Assembly (NCBI GenBank): GCA_029004185.1
Contig: JAQUPB010000013.1
Location: 1 to 33,683, forward strand
DNA: 33,683 nt
Reading direction: 5' to 3'
From: Bacteroidales bacterium
Lineage (GTDB): Bacteria; Bacteroidota; Bacteroidia; Bacteroidales; JAHJDW01
Below, piece by piece: positions 1 through 6,838 of this stretch. Made by a program: the position numbers and the translations under genes. Position 1 is the stretch's first letter. Each line of letters opens with the position of its first letter. The notes under the pieces are model-generated. The model ran no database searches. It was not told the origin of the DNA and worked only from the letters and a program-made list of their open reading frames with translations.

Positions 1-404
1 CGGTTTCTTCCTTGTGTGATGAAGAAATATATTCTTTTCGTAAAAGGCAGTTTCGGGAATATTCTTTTAAAAATAAAATCCAGAAAAACGTAAATGTAAT
101 TTAATCCAGGCAAGTACTTGTTTATCAGTCTTTTCTTTCTTAGTTCGATTGTTTCAACTTTACTTATAAAGATGCCATCTTCAGGAATTTTGTAATTAAC
201 TACTTCAAGGAATTTGTTTATCCTTCGGATATCATTTATTTTCTTTAAGTTTACTATGTTTTTATATTTTTTGTTGTCAATGTTTTCAATATTGAATTTA
301 GTCCTTGTTTTGAGGGCTATTGTAGAATTATCATCAAAATTGCAGTACTGAGAAATAAAGTCGAATACTTCCTGTCCTGAATTTTCTATAATTAGTTTTT
401 TCAT
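1..404 (-). CDS. Sugar transferase-like protein, N-terminal part (cut by window edge)
   Basis: An open frame runs from an ATG at 402-404 off the left edge, giving about 134 residues and no stop. It begins MKKLIIENSGQEVFDF and later reads KRIFPKLPFTKRIYFF then ITQGRNR. I recognise this as the N-terminal region of a Bacteroidota sugar-transferase family (bacterial sugar transferase domain further downstream) that usually sits in exopolysaccharide or O-antigen loci. The catalytic domain lies outside the window, so the assignment rests on remembered N-terminal similarity only. A possible -7 element TAAATTTG lies just upstream without a clear -33 partner. Confidence 0.55.
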   Translation of the reverse strand, partial: MKKLIIENSGQEVFDFISQYCNFDDNSTIALKTRTKFNIENIDNKKYKNIVNLKKINDIRRINKFLEVVNYKIPEDGIFISKVETIELRKKRLINKYLPGLNYIYVFLDFIFKRIFPKLPFTKRIYFFITQGRN

Positions 405-495
405 TTTCCTGTAAATAGGGCTACAAATTTAACCAAATTATTTGATATAATGCCTTTTGTTCTATATTATAAAAGCATAAAAAGAAAAAAAAAAG

Positions 496-510
496 TTTAC
501 TAATAGTAAA
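496..510. promoter_or_regulatory. 15-nt palindrome upstream of the dCMP deaminase gene
   Basis: TTTACTAATAGTAAA is a perfect inverted repeat (7-bp arms, one central base). It lies about 18 nt upstream of a -7-like TACTTTTG (528-535), where a -33 element would be expected but is not seen. It could be an operator for a repressor or activator, or a chance palindrome in AT-rich DNA. Confidence 0.25.
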
Positions 511-567
511 AAATAAATTAATAATGTTACTTTTGAGCTACTGAAACGTAAATTCAACATAAAAGTT

Positions 568-1053
568 ATGCATAAAGATACAAGGCCTTCGTGGGATGCC
601 TATTTTATGGAAATAGCCAATACGGTTTCCAAAAGAGCAACCTGCGACAGAGGCAGAAGCGGTTGCGTGATTGTGCGAGACAAACAGATTCTTGTTACCG
701 GTTATGTGGGTTCTCCGGTTGGTTTACCTCATTGCGACGAAGCAGGACACCAAATGAAGAAAGTTATACATGAAGACGACAAAATGACAACTCATTGTGT
801 AAGAACGGTTCATGCCGAGCAAAATGCTATTTGTCAGGCAGCTAAGCTGGGAATAGCTTTGCAGGGGGCAACACTTTATTGCAGGATGACTCCGTGCAGA
901 ACCTGTGCAATGATGATAATTAACTGCGGTGTAAAACGTGTGGTTTGCGAAAAGAAATATCATGCAGGCAGTGAATCGGAGCAAATGTTTAAAAAAGCCA
1001 AGGTTGTATTAGAATACTTCTCTGAAGAAGTTTTAAATTATAAAAATCAGTAG
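568..1053 (+). CDS. comEB: dCMP deaminase (ComEB family)
   Basis: Zinc-dependent cytidine/deoxycytidylate deaminase that converts dCMP to dUMP in the cytosol, feeding thymidylate synthesis. The catalytic HAE motif is at residues 82-84 (VHAEQNA), and the two zinc cysteines are in PCRTC (C110 and C113). An upstream GRSGCVIV stretch and the zinc-ligand-like HCDE segment around residue 55 fit the dCMP deaminase subgroup. The length of 161 residues is normal. The gene is single and convergent with tRNA-Gln, with a shared bidirectional hairpin between them. A nucleotide-editing deaminase of another substrate cannot be excluded, but the spacing is typical of dCMP deaminase. Confidence 0.88.
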   Translation: MHKDTRPSWDAYFMEIANTVSKRATCDRGRSGCVIVRDKQILVTGYVGSPVGLPHCDEAGHQMKKVIHEDDKMTTHCVRTVHAEQNAICQAAKLGIALQGATLYCRMTPCRTCAMMIINCGVKRVVCEKKYHAGSESEQMFKKAKVVLEYFSEEVLNYKNQ

Positions 1054-1083
1054 AAATAAGATATATGTTGGAGTTTTAAAATA

Positions 1084-1115
1084 AAAAAGCTATCCGATTT
1101 ACCGGGTAGCTTTTT
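1084..1115. terminator. Bidirectional intrinsic terminator between comEB and tRNA-Gln
   Basis: A hairpin of AAAAAGCTA (1084-1092) with TAGCTTTTT (1107-1115), extended inward by four more pairs including a G-U wobble. T-runs follow on both strands, so it can end comEB (plus) and tRNA-Gln (minus). Confidence 0.75.
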
Positions 1116-1116
1116 G

Positions 1117-1189
1117 TTGTCCGACCTGGGATCGAACCAGGACTCTTCAGATCCAAAACCTGACGTGTTGCCAGTTACACCATCGGACA
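1117..1189 (-). tRNA. tRNA-Gln (anticodon TTG)
   Basis: On the minus strand a cloverleaf can be drawn: acceptor TGTCCGA with TCGGACA, D stem GTGT/ACAC, anticodon stem TCAGG/TCTGA around loop TTTTGGA (anticodon TTG), and T stem CCTGG/CCAGG with loop TTCGATC. The 3' CCA is not encoded. An open frame crossing this locus is a shadow of the tRNA. Confidence 0.93.
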
Positions 1190-1198
1190 ATATTATTG

Positions 1199-1228
1199 CA
1201 AAATTATAAAATAAATTCGAGTTACAAA
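1199..1228 (-). promoter_or_regulatory. Promoter of tRNA-Gln
   Basis: On the minus strand, TTTG (1225-1228) and TAATTTTG (1199-1206) are separated by 18 nt. This matches the Bacteroidota primary-sigma consensus TTTG/TAnnTTTG and ends 10 nt before the mature tRNA 5' end. Confidence 0.65.
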
Positions 1229-1244
1229 ATATTTTTTCAAACAA

Positions 1245-1805
1245 CTACAAACCAAGAATATCACTTATTTCCCGCATTGCATTTATACTTATTTCTGCAA
1301 ATTCATTTATCGGAATTCCGATTTGCTCACATTCCATTATAGTCTCGCGATTAACTGATGCCGCAAAAGCTTTTTCTTTCATTCTCTTGGTAACGGACTT
1401 CGTCTTAATGCTTTGGATTTTTTTATCGGGATAAACCAATGTTGTTGCAACTATAAGTCCCGTAATAGTTTCGCCTGCTGCCAGAGCATGCTGAAACTTT
1501 GTACTCCTTTTAATTCCCGTTGCGTCTTCATTGTGCATTTTTATTGCTTCAATAATTTCATCATCAATATTTTTGTTCTTCAGAATATTTACGGCTTCGA
1601 GTCCGTGAGTATGCATATCGGCATTTGTCGCCTCAACGTCTATGTCGTGCAGCAAACCGGCCAGTCCCCATTTTTCTTCGTCTTCGTTAAGCCGGCGTGC
1701 CAAAGCTCTGAGCACTGCTTCGGATGCATACGAATGATTCAGCATTCTTTCATTTTTTACGTGTTCTTTTAAAAGCGACAGCGCTTCTTCTCTTGATATT
1801 GACAT
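1245..1805 (-). CDS. HD-domain (HDIG) metal-dependent phosphohydrolase
   Basis: A 186-residue single-domain HD protein. The metal-binding motif HD is in GLLHDIDVEAT (around residues 51-60), preceded by a histidine in NHSYASEAVLRALA and followed by HTHG and HNED, the usual ligand order of the HDIG subfamily. Members hydrolyse phosphate esters of nucleotides or signalling molecules; the substrate cannot be read from the sequence. There is no signal peptide or membrane segment, so it is likely cytosolic. It is divergent from the PHP gene at 1937. The 131-nt gap holds facing -7-like boxes at 1850-1857 and 1862-1869 but no good -33 boxes. Confidence 0.8.
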   Translation of the reverse strand: MSISREEALSLLKEHVKNERMLNHSYASEAVLRALARRLNEDEEKWGLAGLLHDIDVEATNADMHTHGLEAVNILKNKNIDDEIIEAIKMHNEDATGIKRSTKFQHALAAGETITGLIVATTLVYPDKKIQSIKTKSVTKRMKEKAFAASVNRETIMECEQIGIPINEFAEISINAMREISDILGL

Positions 1806-1849
1806 GGTATTTTGTTTTTAAAGTGAGAAATTTATTTTATTACACATCA

Positions 1850-1869
1850 CAAAAATATTAATACTTTTG
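1850..1869. promoter_or_regulatory. Facing -7-like boxes of two divergent genes
   Basis: TATTTTTG on the minus strand (1850-1857) points to the HD gene, and TACTTTTG on the plus strand (1862-1869) points to the PHP gene. They are only 4 nt apart, so divergent polymerases would compete. No TTTG stands at the right distance on either side, so this is a weak call. Confidence 0.3.
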
Positions 1870-1936
1870 TTAAATAAAGTTTTTTTATTAAAACTTTATA
1901 ACTTTTTAACTTTAAGAACTTTCATACTTATTTGTA

Positions 1937-2794
1937 ATGAGCTGGTACAATTTTCATACACACACTGAGTTTTGCGACGGCAGTGAACATCCCGAAAAAT
2001 ATGTCGAAGTAGCAATTAATAAAAACATGCGCGCATTAGGATTTTCGGGACATGCTCCTCTAAACTGGGGCAGCGGATGGTGCATAAAAGAAAACGAACT
2101 TCAGGAATATTGCAGTACAGTACAATCTTTAAAGAAAAAATATAAAGAAAAAATAAATATTTATCTCGGTCTGGAGATTGATTTTATTCCCGGTTTAAGC
2201 AAGGATTTTGATGACATAAGAAAAAAATGCGAACTCGATTATTGTATCGGTTCCGTGCATCTTGTCAGAAGAGAAGGATCTCATGACCTCTGGTTTATTG
2301 ATGGTCCCGATAAAAATTATATTGAGGGATTGAAAAATGTTTTTGATAATGACGTAAAACTTGCAGTGGAAAATTATTATCGTCAGATTATGGAAATGGT
2401 TATTACTCAAAAGCCCGATGTAATAGGTCATCTTGATAAAATTAAAATGAACAATAAAGGCAGATATTTTAAAGGTGATGAACAATGGTATAAAGATATG
2501 GTGTTGCAAACTCTTGATGTTATCGCCGAATCGGGAAAAATAATGGAAGTTAACACACGCGGTATTTATAAAGGCAGAACAAAATCATTATTTCCCGAAA
2601 ACTGGATAATAGGGGAGAGCCTGAAAAGAAAAATTCCCGTAACAATAAATTCCGACACTCACAAACCTCCCGAACTTATAAATTATTTTAATGAAGCCGC
2701 TGCGATTTTAAAACAAATTGGTTACAACGAAATTTATTTCTTCAACGGCAAAAGCTGGATTGTAAAGGCATTTGATGAAAACGGAATTTGTTAA
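1937..2794 (+). CDS. PHP-domain phosphoesterase, histidinol-phosphatase type
   Basis: A 285-residue PHP-superfamily hydrolase. The N-terminal metal motif HTHTEFCDG (H7, H9) is followed by GFSGHAPL, GLEIDF, GSVHLV, GHLDKI and a late NSDTHKP. This is the ordered set of metal ligands seen in the HisK/HisJ histidinol-phosphate phosphatases, which dephosphorylate L-histidinol phosphate in histidine synthesis. No other his genes are nearby, so another small phosphate monoester is possible. It is probably cytosolic. It lies upstream of hemW in the same direction, separated by a 75-nt gap that contains a heptamer repeat array. Confidence 0.78.
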   Translation: MSWYNFHTHTEFCDGSEHPEKYVEVAINKNMRALGFSGHAPLNWGSGWCIKENELQEYCSTVQSLKKKYKEKINIYLGLEIDFIPGLSKDFDDIRKKCELDYCIGSVHLVRREGSHDLWFIDGPDKNYIEGLKNVFDNDVKLAVENYYRQIMEMVITQKPDVIGHLDKIKMNNKGRYFKGDEQWYKDMVLQTLDVIAESGKIMEVNTRGIYKGRTKSLFPENWIIGESLKRKIPVTINSDTHKPPELINYFNEAAAILKQIGYNEIYFFNGKSWIVKAFDENGIC

Positions 2795-2824
2795 ATAATA
2801 TAAACAAACATCTCCCGAGTTTTT

Positions 2825-2856
2825 AACTGTAAACTGAGAACTGTAAACTAGAAACT
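2825..2856. repeat. Degenerate heptamer array (AACTGTA type)
   Basis: AACT recurs at 2825, 2832, 2839, 2846 and 2853, an exact 7-nt period with variable last three bases (AACTGTA, AACTGAG). It ends 13 nt before the hemW start codon and is one of several 7/8-nt periodic arrays in the window. Confidence 0.8.
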
Positions 2857-2869
2857 TTTTAATCCTCCT

Positions 2870-3994
2870 ATGGCTGGCAGTTATATTCACATCCCTTTCT
2901 GCAAAAGTAAATGCAACTACTGCAACTTTTACTCAGTTGCTTCTCTGGAACTAAAAGCGGATTATATTAATGCGTTGTTGAAAGAAATTGAGTTGCAGAA
3001 AGATTATTTGAAGAATGAAAAGGTGGAAACTATTTATTTCGGCGGCGGGACACCTTCATTATTAAGTTCGGATGAGATAAACAAAATAATAAACGGGATA
3101 AAAAAATATTTTGAAATCGAAACAAATCCCGAAATAACACTCGAAGTAAATCCTGAAAGTTTGAGTAAGGAAAAAGCAAAAGAAATTTCGGAAACACTGA
3201 TAAATCGCTTGAGCATTGGTGTGCAGTCGTTATTTGATGATGATTTGAAATATATAGGGAGAATTCATAATGCAAAACAATCACTTGAAGCAATAAAAAA
3301 TGCAAAGGAATATGGGTTTAAGAATTTAAGTATTGACTTGATTTATGGAATCCCGACATTGACAAATGAAAAATGGATTTCGAATCTGGAACAAATGTTT
3401 CTTCTTGAAGTACCTCATATTTCAGCATATTCATTGACTGCCGAACCGAATACTCCTCTTTTTAATTCTATAGAAAAAGGAAAATTAAATAAAATTGATG
3501 AAGAGAAAACTGCCGTGCAATTTGAAATACTAATGAAATTGATGTCGGAAAATAATTATGTTCATTACGAAATTTCAAATTTCTGCAAAGAAGGATTTTA
3601 CTCAAAGCACAACAGCAGTTACTGGAAACAAAAGAAATATCTCGGCATTGGGGCATCAGCGCATTCGTATAATGAAATTTCAAGACAGTGGAATGTTTCA
3701 GATAATAAAAAATATATAAACTCATTAAAAAATAATACTATTCCTTTCGAAAAGGAAATATTGACCGAGAATCAAAAATACAATGAATATATTCTTACAA
3801 CAATGAGAACCATTTGGGGAACTGACGCCGATTACATTAAAAATAATTTTGGTGAATTCTATTCGGGATATTTTATATGTCAAAGCGACAAATTCGTAAA
3901 AAGCGAAAAAATGATAAATAAAAATAATATTTTTGTGCTTTCCAATGATGGAAAAATTATTGCAGATACAATAATCAGCAGTTTGTTTATATGA
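2870..3994 (+). CDS. hemW: HemW-like radical SAM protein (heme chaperone)
   Basis: A 374-residue radical SAM protein of the HemN/HemW family. The [4Fe-4S] motif is C11-x3-C15-x2-C18 (CKSKCNYC), followed by the SAM-binding GGGTPS near residue 60, NPES, and RLSIGVQS. HemW proteins bind heme and are thought to deliver it to membrane targets. They lack the longer N-terminus of true coproporphyrinogen dehydrogenase HemN (about 450 residues), and this length fits HemW. The ATG is directly followed by the conserved SYIHIPFC. The last codon overlaps the next gene by 4 nt (ATGA), so the two are translationally coupled. Confidence 0.85.
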   Translation: MAGSYIHIPFCKSKCNYCNFYSVASLELKADYINALLKEIELQKDYLKNEKVETIYFGGGTPSLLSSDEINKIINGIKKYFEIETNPEITLEVNPESLSKEKAKEISETLINRLSIGVQSLFDDDLKYIGRIHNAKQSLEAIKNAKEYGFKNLSIDLIYGIPTLTNEKWISNLEQMFLLEVPHISAYSLTAEPNTPLFNSIEKGKLNKIDEEKTAVQFEILMKLMSENNYVHYEISNFCKEGFYSKHNSSYWKQKKYLGIGASAHSYNEISRQWNVSDNKKYINSLKNNTIPFEKEILTENQKYNEYILTTMRTIWGTDADYIKNNFGEFYSGYFICQSDKFVKSEKMINKNNIFVLSNDGKIIADTIISSLFI

Positions 3995-5001
3995 GAAAAT
4001 TTATTCCATTTATATTGATTTTGGTTTTTTGCGGTTGCAATAAATATTTTCGAAATTATTCATACGATGACAATGATGCGTTGTATGAGTGTTTGAGCAA
4101 ACTTCCTTCCGATACCATTTTGAACATTAAATCTTATGATGGTTCCAATCAGGTTATGCATCCCGACATCTGCGTATTTCTTGACAGCATGGGGAAAACA
4201 AAATTCTGCATGGTTCTTACTCCTTATCCTTACCAGAATGCTAAAGTTGAAAATCCCTGCATATACATAAGCAGCGACGGATTAAATTTTTACGAAGAGA
4301 AGAAAAATCTGAATCCTCTCGTTGCCACTCCGGCGTACGACCATAATGACGACCCTGATATATTTTATGATACGTTACAGAAAAAATATTTTATTTTTTA
4401 TCTTGAAACAATGCGTCCCGATTCGCAGAATATTAAATTGCTGGAAAGTTCCGACAGGGTTAACTGGAATAGCAAAACAGTAGTTCATTACACATTGATA
4501 AACAGTGAGAAATTTGTTTTGTCTCCTGCTGTTACAACAGGTAATTGCGGAAAGTACTTTTTATTTTATGTTAGCCGCAATGAAAGCACTGCAAGGGAAA
4601 AAATACAATTTTTTAAAAGCCCAAAAATAAATGAATGGGATAAAAATAAATTTTATAAAACAAATATTAATTTACCGGATAGCTTTTCACCATGGCATTT
4701 GAATATCATTAAATATAAATCATTTTATTATATGATTTGCAACGGTTACTGGGGAAAGGAGCCATTCTGGAAAGATCCGAACATAGATAAGTATACCAAT
4801 TTGCTTTTTAAAAGCAGGAATCTGAAAAGATGGAAGTTTGAAAAAAACATACTTGAATGTAAAGATATTCCTTCAGCTGAATGCAGATATGCATACCGTA
4901 GTACGGGTATAATTTGTAAAAATTTGATGGTGATTTGGTATAGTTATAGCGATAGGCAAAACCGCTGGTATACAGGAATAAAAAAATATTTTCTTTATTA
5001 G
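3991..5001 (+). CDS. Lipoprotein with beta-propeller, glycosidase-like fold
   Basis: A 336-residue protein. A hydrophobic N-terminus ends in the lipobox-like VFCGC, which suggests a lipid-anchored secreted protein. The body has MHPDICVF, a block reading VLTPYPYQN then PCIYISSDGLNF, and DDPDIFYD. This is the pattern of five-bladed propeller proteins related to family 43/62/117 glycoside hydrolases: repeated acidic turns and an S-S-DG-x-N-F blade motif. The substrate is unknown and a purely binding role is possible. The start overlaps the hemW stop by 4 nt. Confidence 0.6.
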   Translation: MRKFIPFILILVFCGCNKYFRNYSYDDNDALYECLSKLPSDTILNIKSYDGSNQVMHPDICVFLDSMGKTKFCMVLTPYPYQNAKVENPCIYISSDGLNFYEEKKNLNPLVATPAYDHNDDPDIFYDTLQKKYFIFYLETMRPDSQNIKLLESSDRVNWNSKTVVHYTLINSEKFVLSPAVTTGNCGKYFLFYVSRNESTAREKIQFFKSPKINEWDKNKFYKTNINLPDSFSPWHLNIIKYKSFYYMICNGYWGKEPFWKDPNIDKYTNLLFKSRNLKRWKFEKNILECKDIPSAECRYAYRSTGIICKNLMVIWYSYSDRQNRWYTGIKKYFLY

Positions 5002-5026
5002 AAATAATGAATGATTACTTATGCAA

Positions 5027-6724
5027 TCATTGTATCACAATAGTTCTTTCTGTCACTAATGAGCTGGTCTGAAGTTTAAGCAAATAAATACCTTTCGAAA
5101 TATTATCAGGTTTGATATTTAGTAAATTCATGCCTGAATTAACATTGAAATTTCCCGAATAAATTATTTGTCCTGTAAGATTTGATATTTTGATTTTTGC
5201 AATACAGGTTTTTTCGGAATTCATATAAATGTAAAAATTACCGTTGCTCGGATTAGGAAAAACATTTAAATAAACATCCGGTTTTGTTTTTGCGTTTTTA
5301 AAACCTGTTTGGTTGCAAACAATGAAAAGGTGAGGGGCATCTTGTCCTATAAAAGGATGAAAAGCAATTTTGCCTGAATCGTCTTCGGCTTTAATATAAT
5401 AATAAATGTTGCTGCCTGCTGTTTGTATAGGTATTATTGCTTTATAGCTAACGGAATCCAGTTTTGTCATTATCAGAGAATCCCATTGTCCGCTGTTTGT
5501 TTTATATTTTACGATTGGAAAATTCGCTTTTAGTGAACGTCCCCCGTATGAAATGATTTTTGTATTTATGTAATATCCGCTGTCGGAACATAATGTATCG
5601 TATAATGGAATGTGGTTTATGTATAACATTTTTCTGTCAGCAATTTCATGAACCCTGCAATGCAGTGCATCTGTATTATACCATTGCTGGCTGCCTGAAG
5701 AAGTGTATCCGGTAACAGTATATCCGGGTAACGCATTTTTATAAACGTTTAAAGCATCGTTGTCATATGCGTCGCCTTTTATTGCTACAAAAACTTTATT
5801 GTTGCAGATAAAGGAATTTGTATAAGGTTCTTTATTCGGACTGTAAGTTCTGAATACCTTGTATTTGTATCCGTATGAACAATTTGTGTTTGAAAAGTAA
5901 GTTGCTGCTGCTTCATATTTGTAATAGTTTGTGTCTGAAGTAGGAACTTGCCCGATAAGGATTTTATCAACAGCCAAGAACTTTCCCCAGCAGTCAACAT
6001 GTTTGATGTATTCGCCCATCGGGTCGTTGTAAATTATATAATTGTCTATGCCAAGGAAGTCGTGCATCTTCTGGTTTATTTGAATTTGCGATAAAGAAGG
6101 ATTTTCTTCAAGAACAAGCTCAGTTGAAACGGCAATCCCCATACCGTCTGTCATATAATTCCCTCCTGTATGTATTACTCCCATTTCATAAATTGATGTA
6201 TTTAAAAATTGTGCTTCTTTTGAGGGAATTGCATCATCATTTGGCCGGGGTCTGTTGTATGGAAAATCAATAACTGCAACTTTGTTATTTCCATCAGCAA
6301 CAAACCATCCGCTGTAATCTCTTGTCCACCACGAGTCAACAGGTGCAATCAGGAATAAGCAATTAGCAGTGTTTACGCTGTTAGTTTGCAATGTATTTTT
6401 TACGGAATTTGCTTCGCTTTGATTTGCAACAATGATAATTACTTTTACATCTTTTGCCAGTTCTTTTATCACTGTGTATGGTATCCCGAAACCACCGTCA
6501 TATGCAATAATAACCGCTTCGGTGGGTTCGAATTCCGCAATATTTCTTACGGGAGCTACAGGGGGATTGGTTTCAGCGTAAATTATTCCTTTTTCTTTAA
6601 GAAGTTGCTTTTCTTTTTCGTTCAGGTGATGAGTAAGTCCCTTTGGCGAGATGTAGTATTCTTGAGAAAATGAAATCTTGTTGGATAATATCAGAATAAT
6701 TAAAAGAAAATAAAAATATCTCAT
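5027..6724 (-). CDS. Secreted peptidylarginine deiminase homologue (PPAD-like) with type IX sorting domain
   Basis: A 565-residue protein: signal peptide (about 1-20, ending SFSQ), agmatine/peptidylarginine deiminase domain (about 60-375), an Ig-like segment (about 385-470) and a C-terminal A-type type IX sorting domain (about 485-565, with FPNPSNGNFYIY and KGIYLLKL). Porphyromonas gingivalis PPAD is known to convert C-terminal arginine to citrulline using W127, D130, R152, R154, Y233, H236, D238, N297 and C351 (numbers from memory). Here W133, D136, R158, R160, Y239, H242, D244 and N303 sit at a constant offset of +6, and C356 (in ALHCRVHE) at +5. This supports a PPAD-like enzyme rather than cytosolic agmatine deiminase. 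A consensus promoter lies just upstream. Confidence 0.85.
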   Translation of the reverse strand: MRYFYFLLIILILSNKISFSQEYYISPKGLTHHLNEKEKQLLKEKGIIYAETNPPVAPVRNIAEFEPTEAVIIAYDGGFGIPYTVIKELAKDVKVIIIVANQSEANSVKNTLQTNSVNTANCLFLIAPVDSWWTRDYSGWFVADGNNKVAVIDFPYNRPRPNDDAIPSKEAQFLNTSIYEMGVIHTGGNYMTDGMGIAVSTELVLEENPSLSQIQINQKMHDFLGIDNYIIYNDPMGEYIKHVDCWGKFLAVDKILIGQVPTSDTNYYKYEAAATYFSNTNCSYGYKYKVFRTYSPNKEPYTNSFICNNKVFVAIKGDAYDNDALNVYKNALPGYTVTGYTSSGSQQWYNTDALHCRVHEIADRKMLYINHIPLYDTLCSDSGYYINTKIISYGGRSLKANFPIVKYKTNSGQWDSLIMTKLDSVSYKAIIPIQTAGSNIYYYIKAEDDSGKIAFHPFIGQDAPHLFIVCNQTGFKNAKTKPDVYLNVFPNPSNGNFYIYMNSEKTCIAKIKISNLTGQIIYSGNFNVNSGMNLLNIKPDNISKGIYLLKLQTSSLVTERTIVIQ

Positions 6725-6755
6725 ATTATTTTAATAAAATAAAATTTCAATAAGT

Positions 6756-6786
6756 CAAAAATAATAGAATAAGTTCATAAAACAAA
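6756..6786 (-). promoter_or_regulatory. Promoter of the PPAD-like gene
   Basis: TTTG (6783-6786) and TATTTTTG (6756-6763), minus strand, spaced exactly 19 nt. The -33 box touches the terminator of the upstream gene, which supports separate transcription of the two genes. Confidence 0.65.
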
Positions 6787-6818
6787 AAAGAAGCTACAAC
6801 TTTAGCAGCTTCCTTTTT
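6783..6818 (-). terminator. Terminator of the repeat-rich secreted protein gene
   Basis: GAAGCT (6790-6795) pairs with AGCTTC (6807-6812). On the minus strand the hairpin is followed by six T, about 20 nt after the stop codon at 6839. Confidence 0.65.
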
Positions 6819-6838
6819 ATATGAAAAATATCCTAATG

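Noticed and set aside
174-186. AGATGCCATCTTC match to the arm of the 17-bp hairpin at 23133-23169
   Set aside because: It is a short self-complementary word within coding sequence of the sugar-transferase-like gene, without the rest of the hairpin.
1047-1244. Open frame of 65 codons on the minus strand
   Set aside because: It runs across the complete tRNA-Gln and its terminator, and the translation shows no family features.
5010-5031. Possible terminator between the propeller lipoprotein and the PPAD-like gene
   Set aside because: Only a 7-bp AT-rich stem (AATGATT/AATCATT) that overlaps the deiminase stop codon and lacks a T-run.
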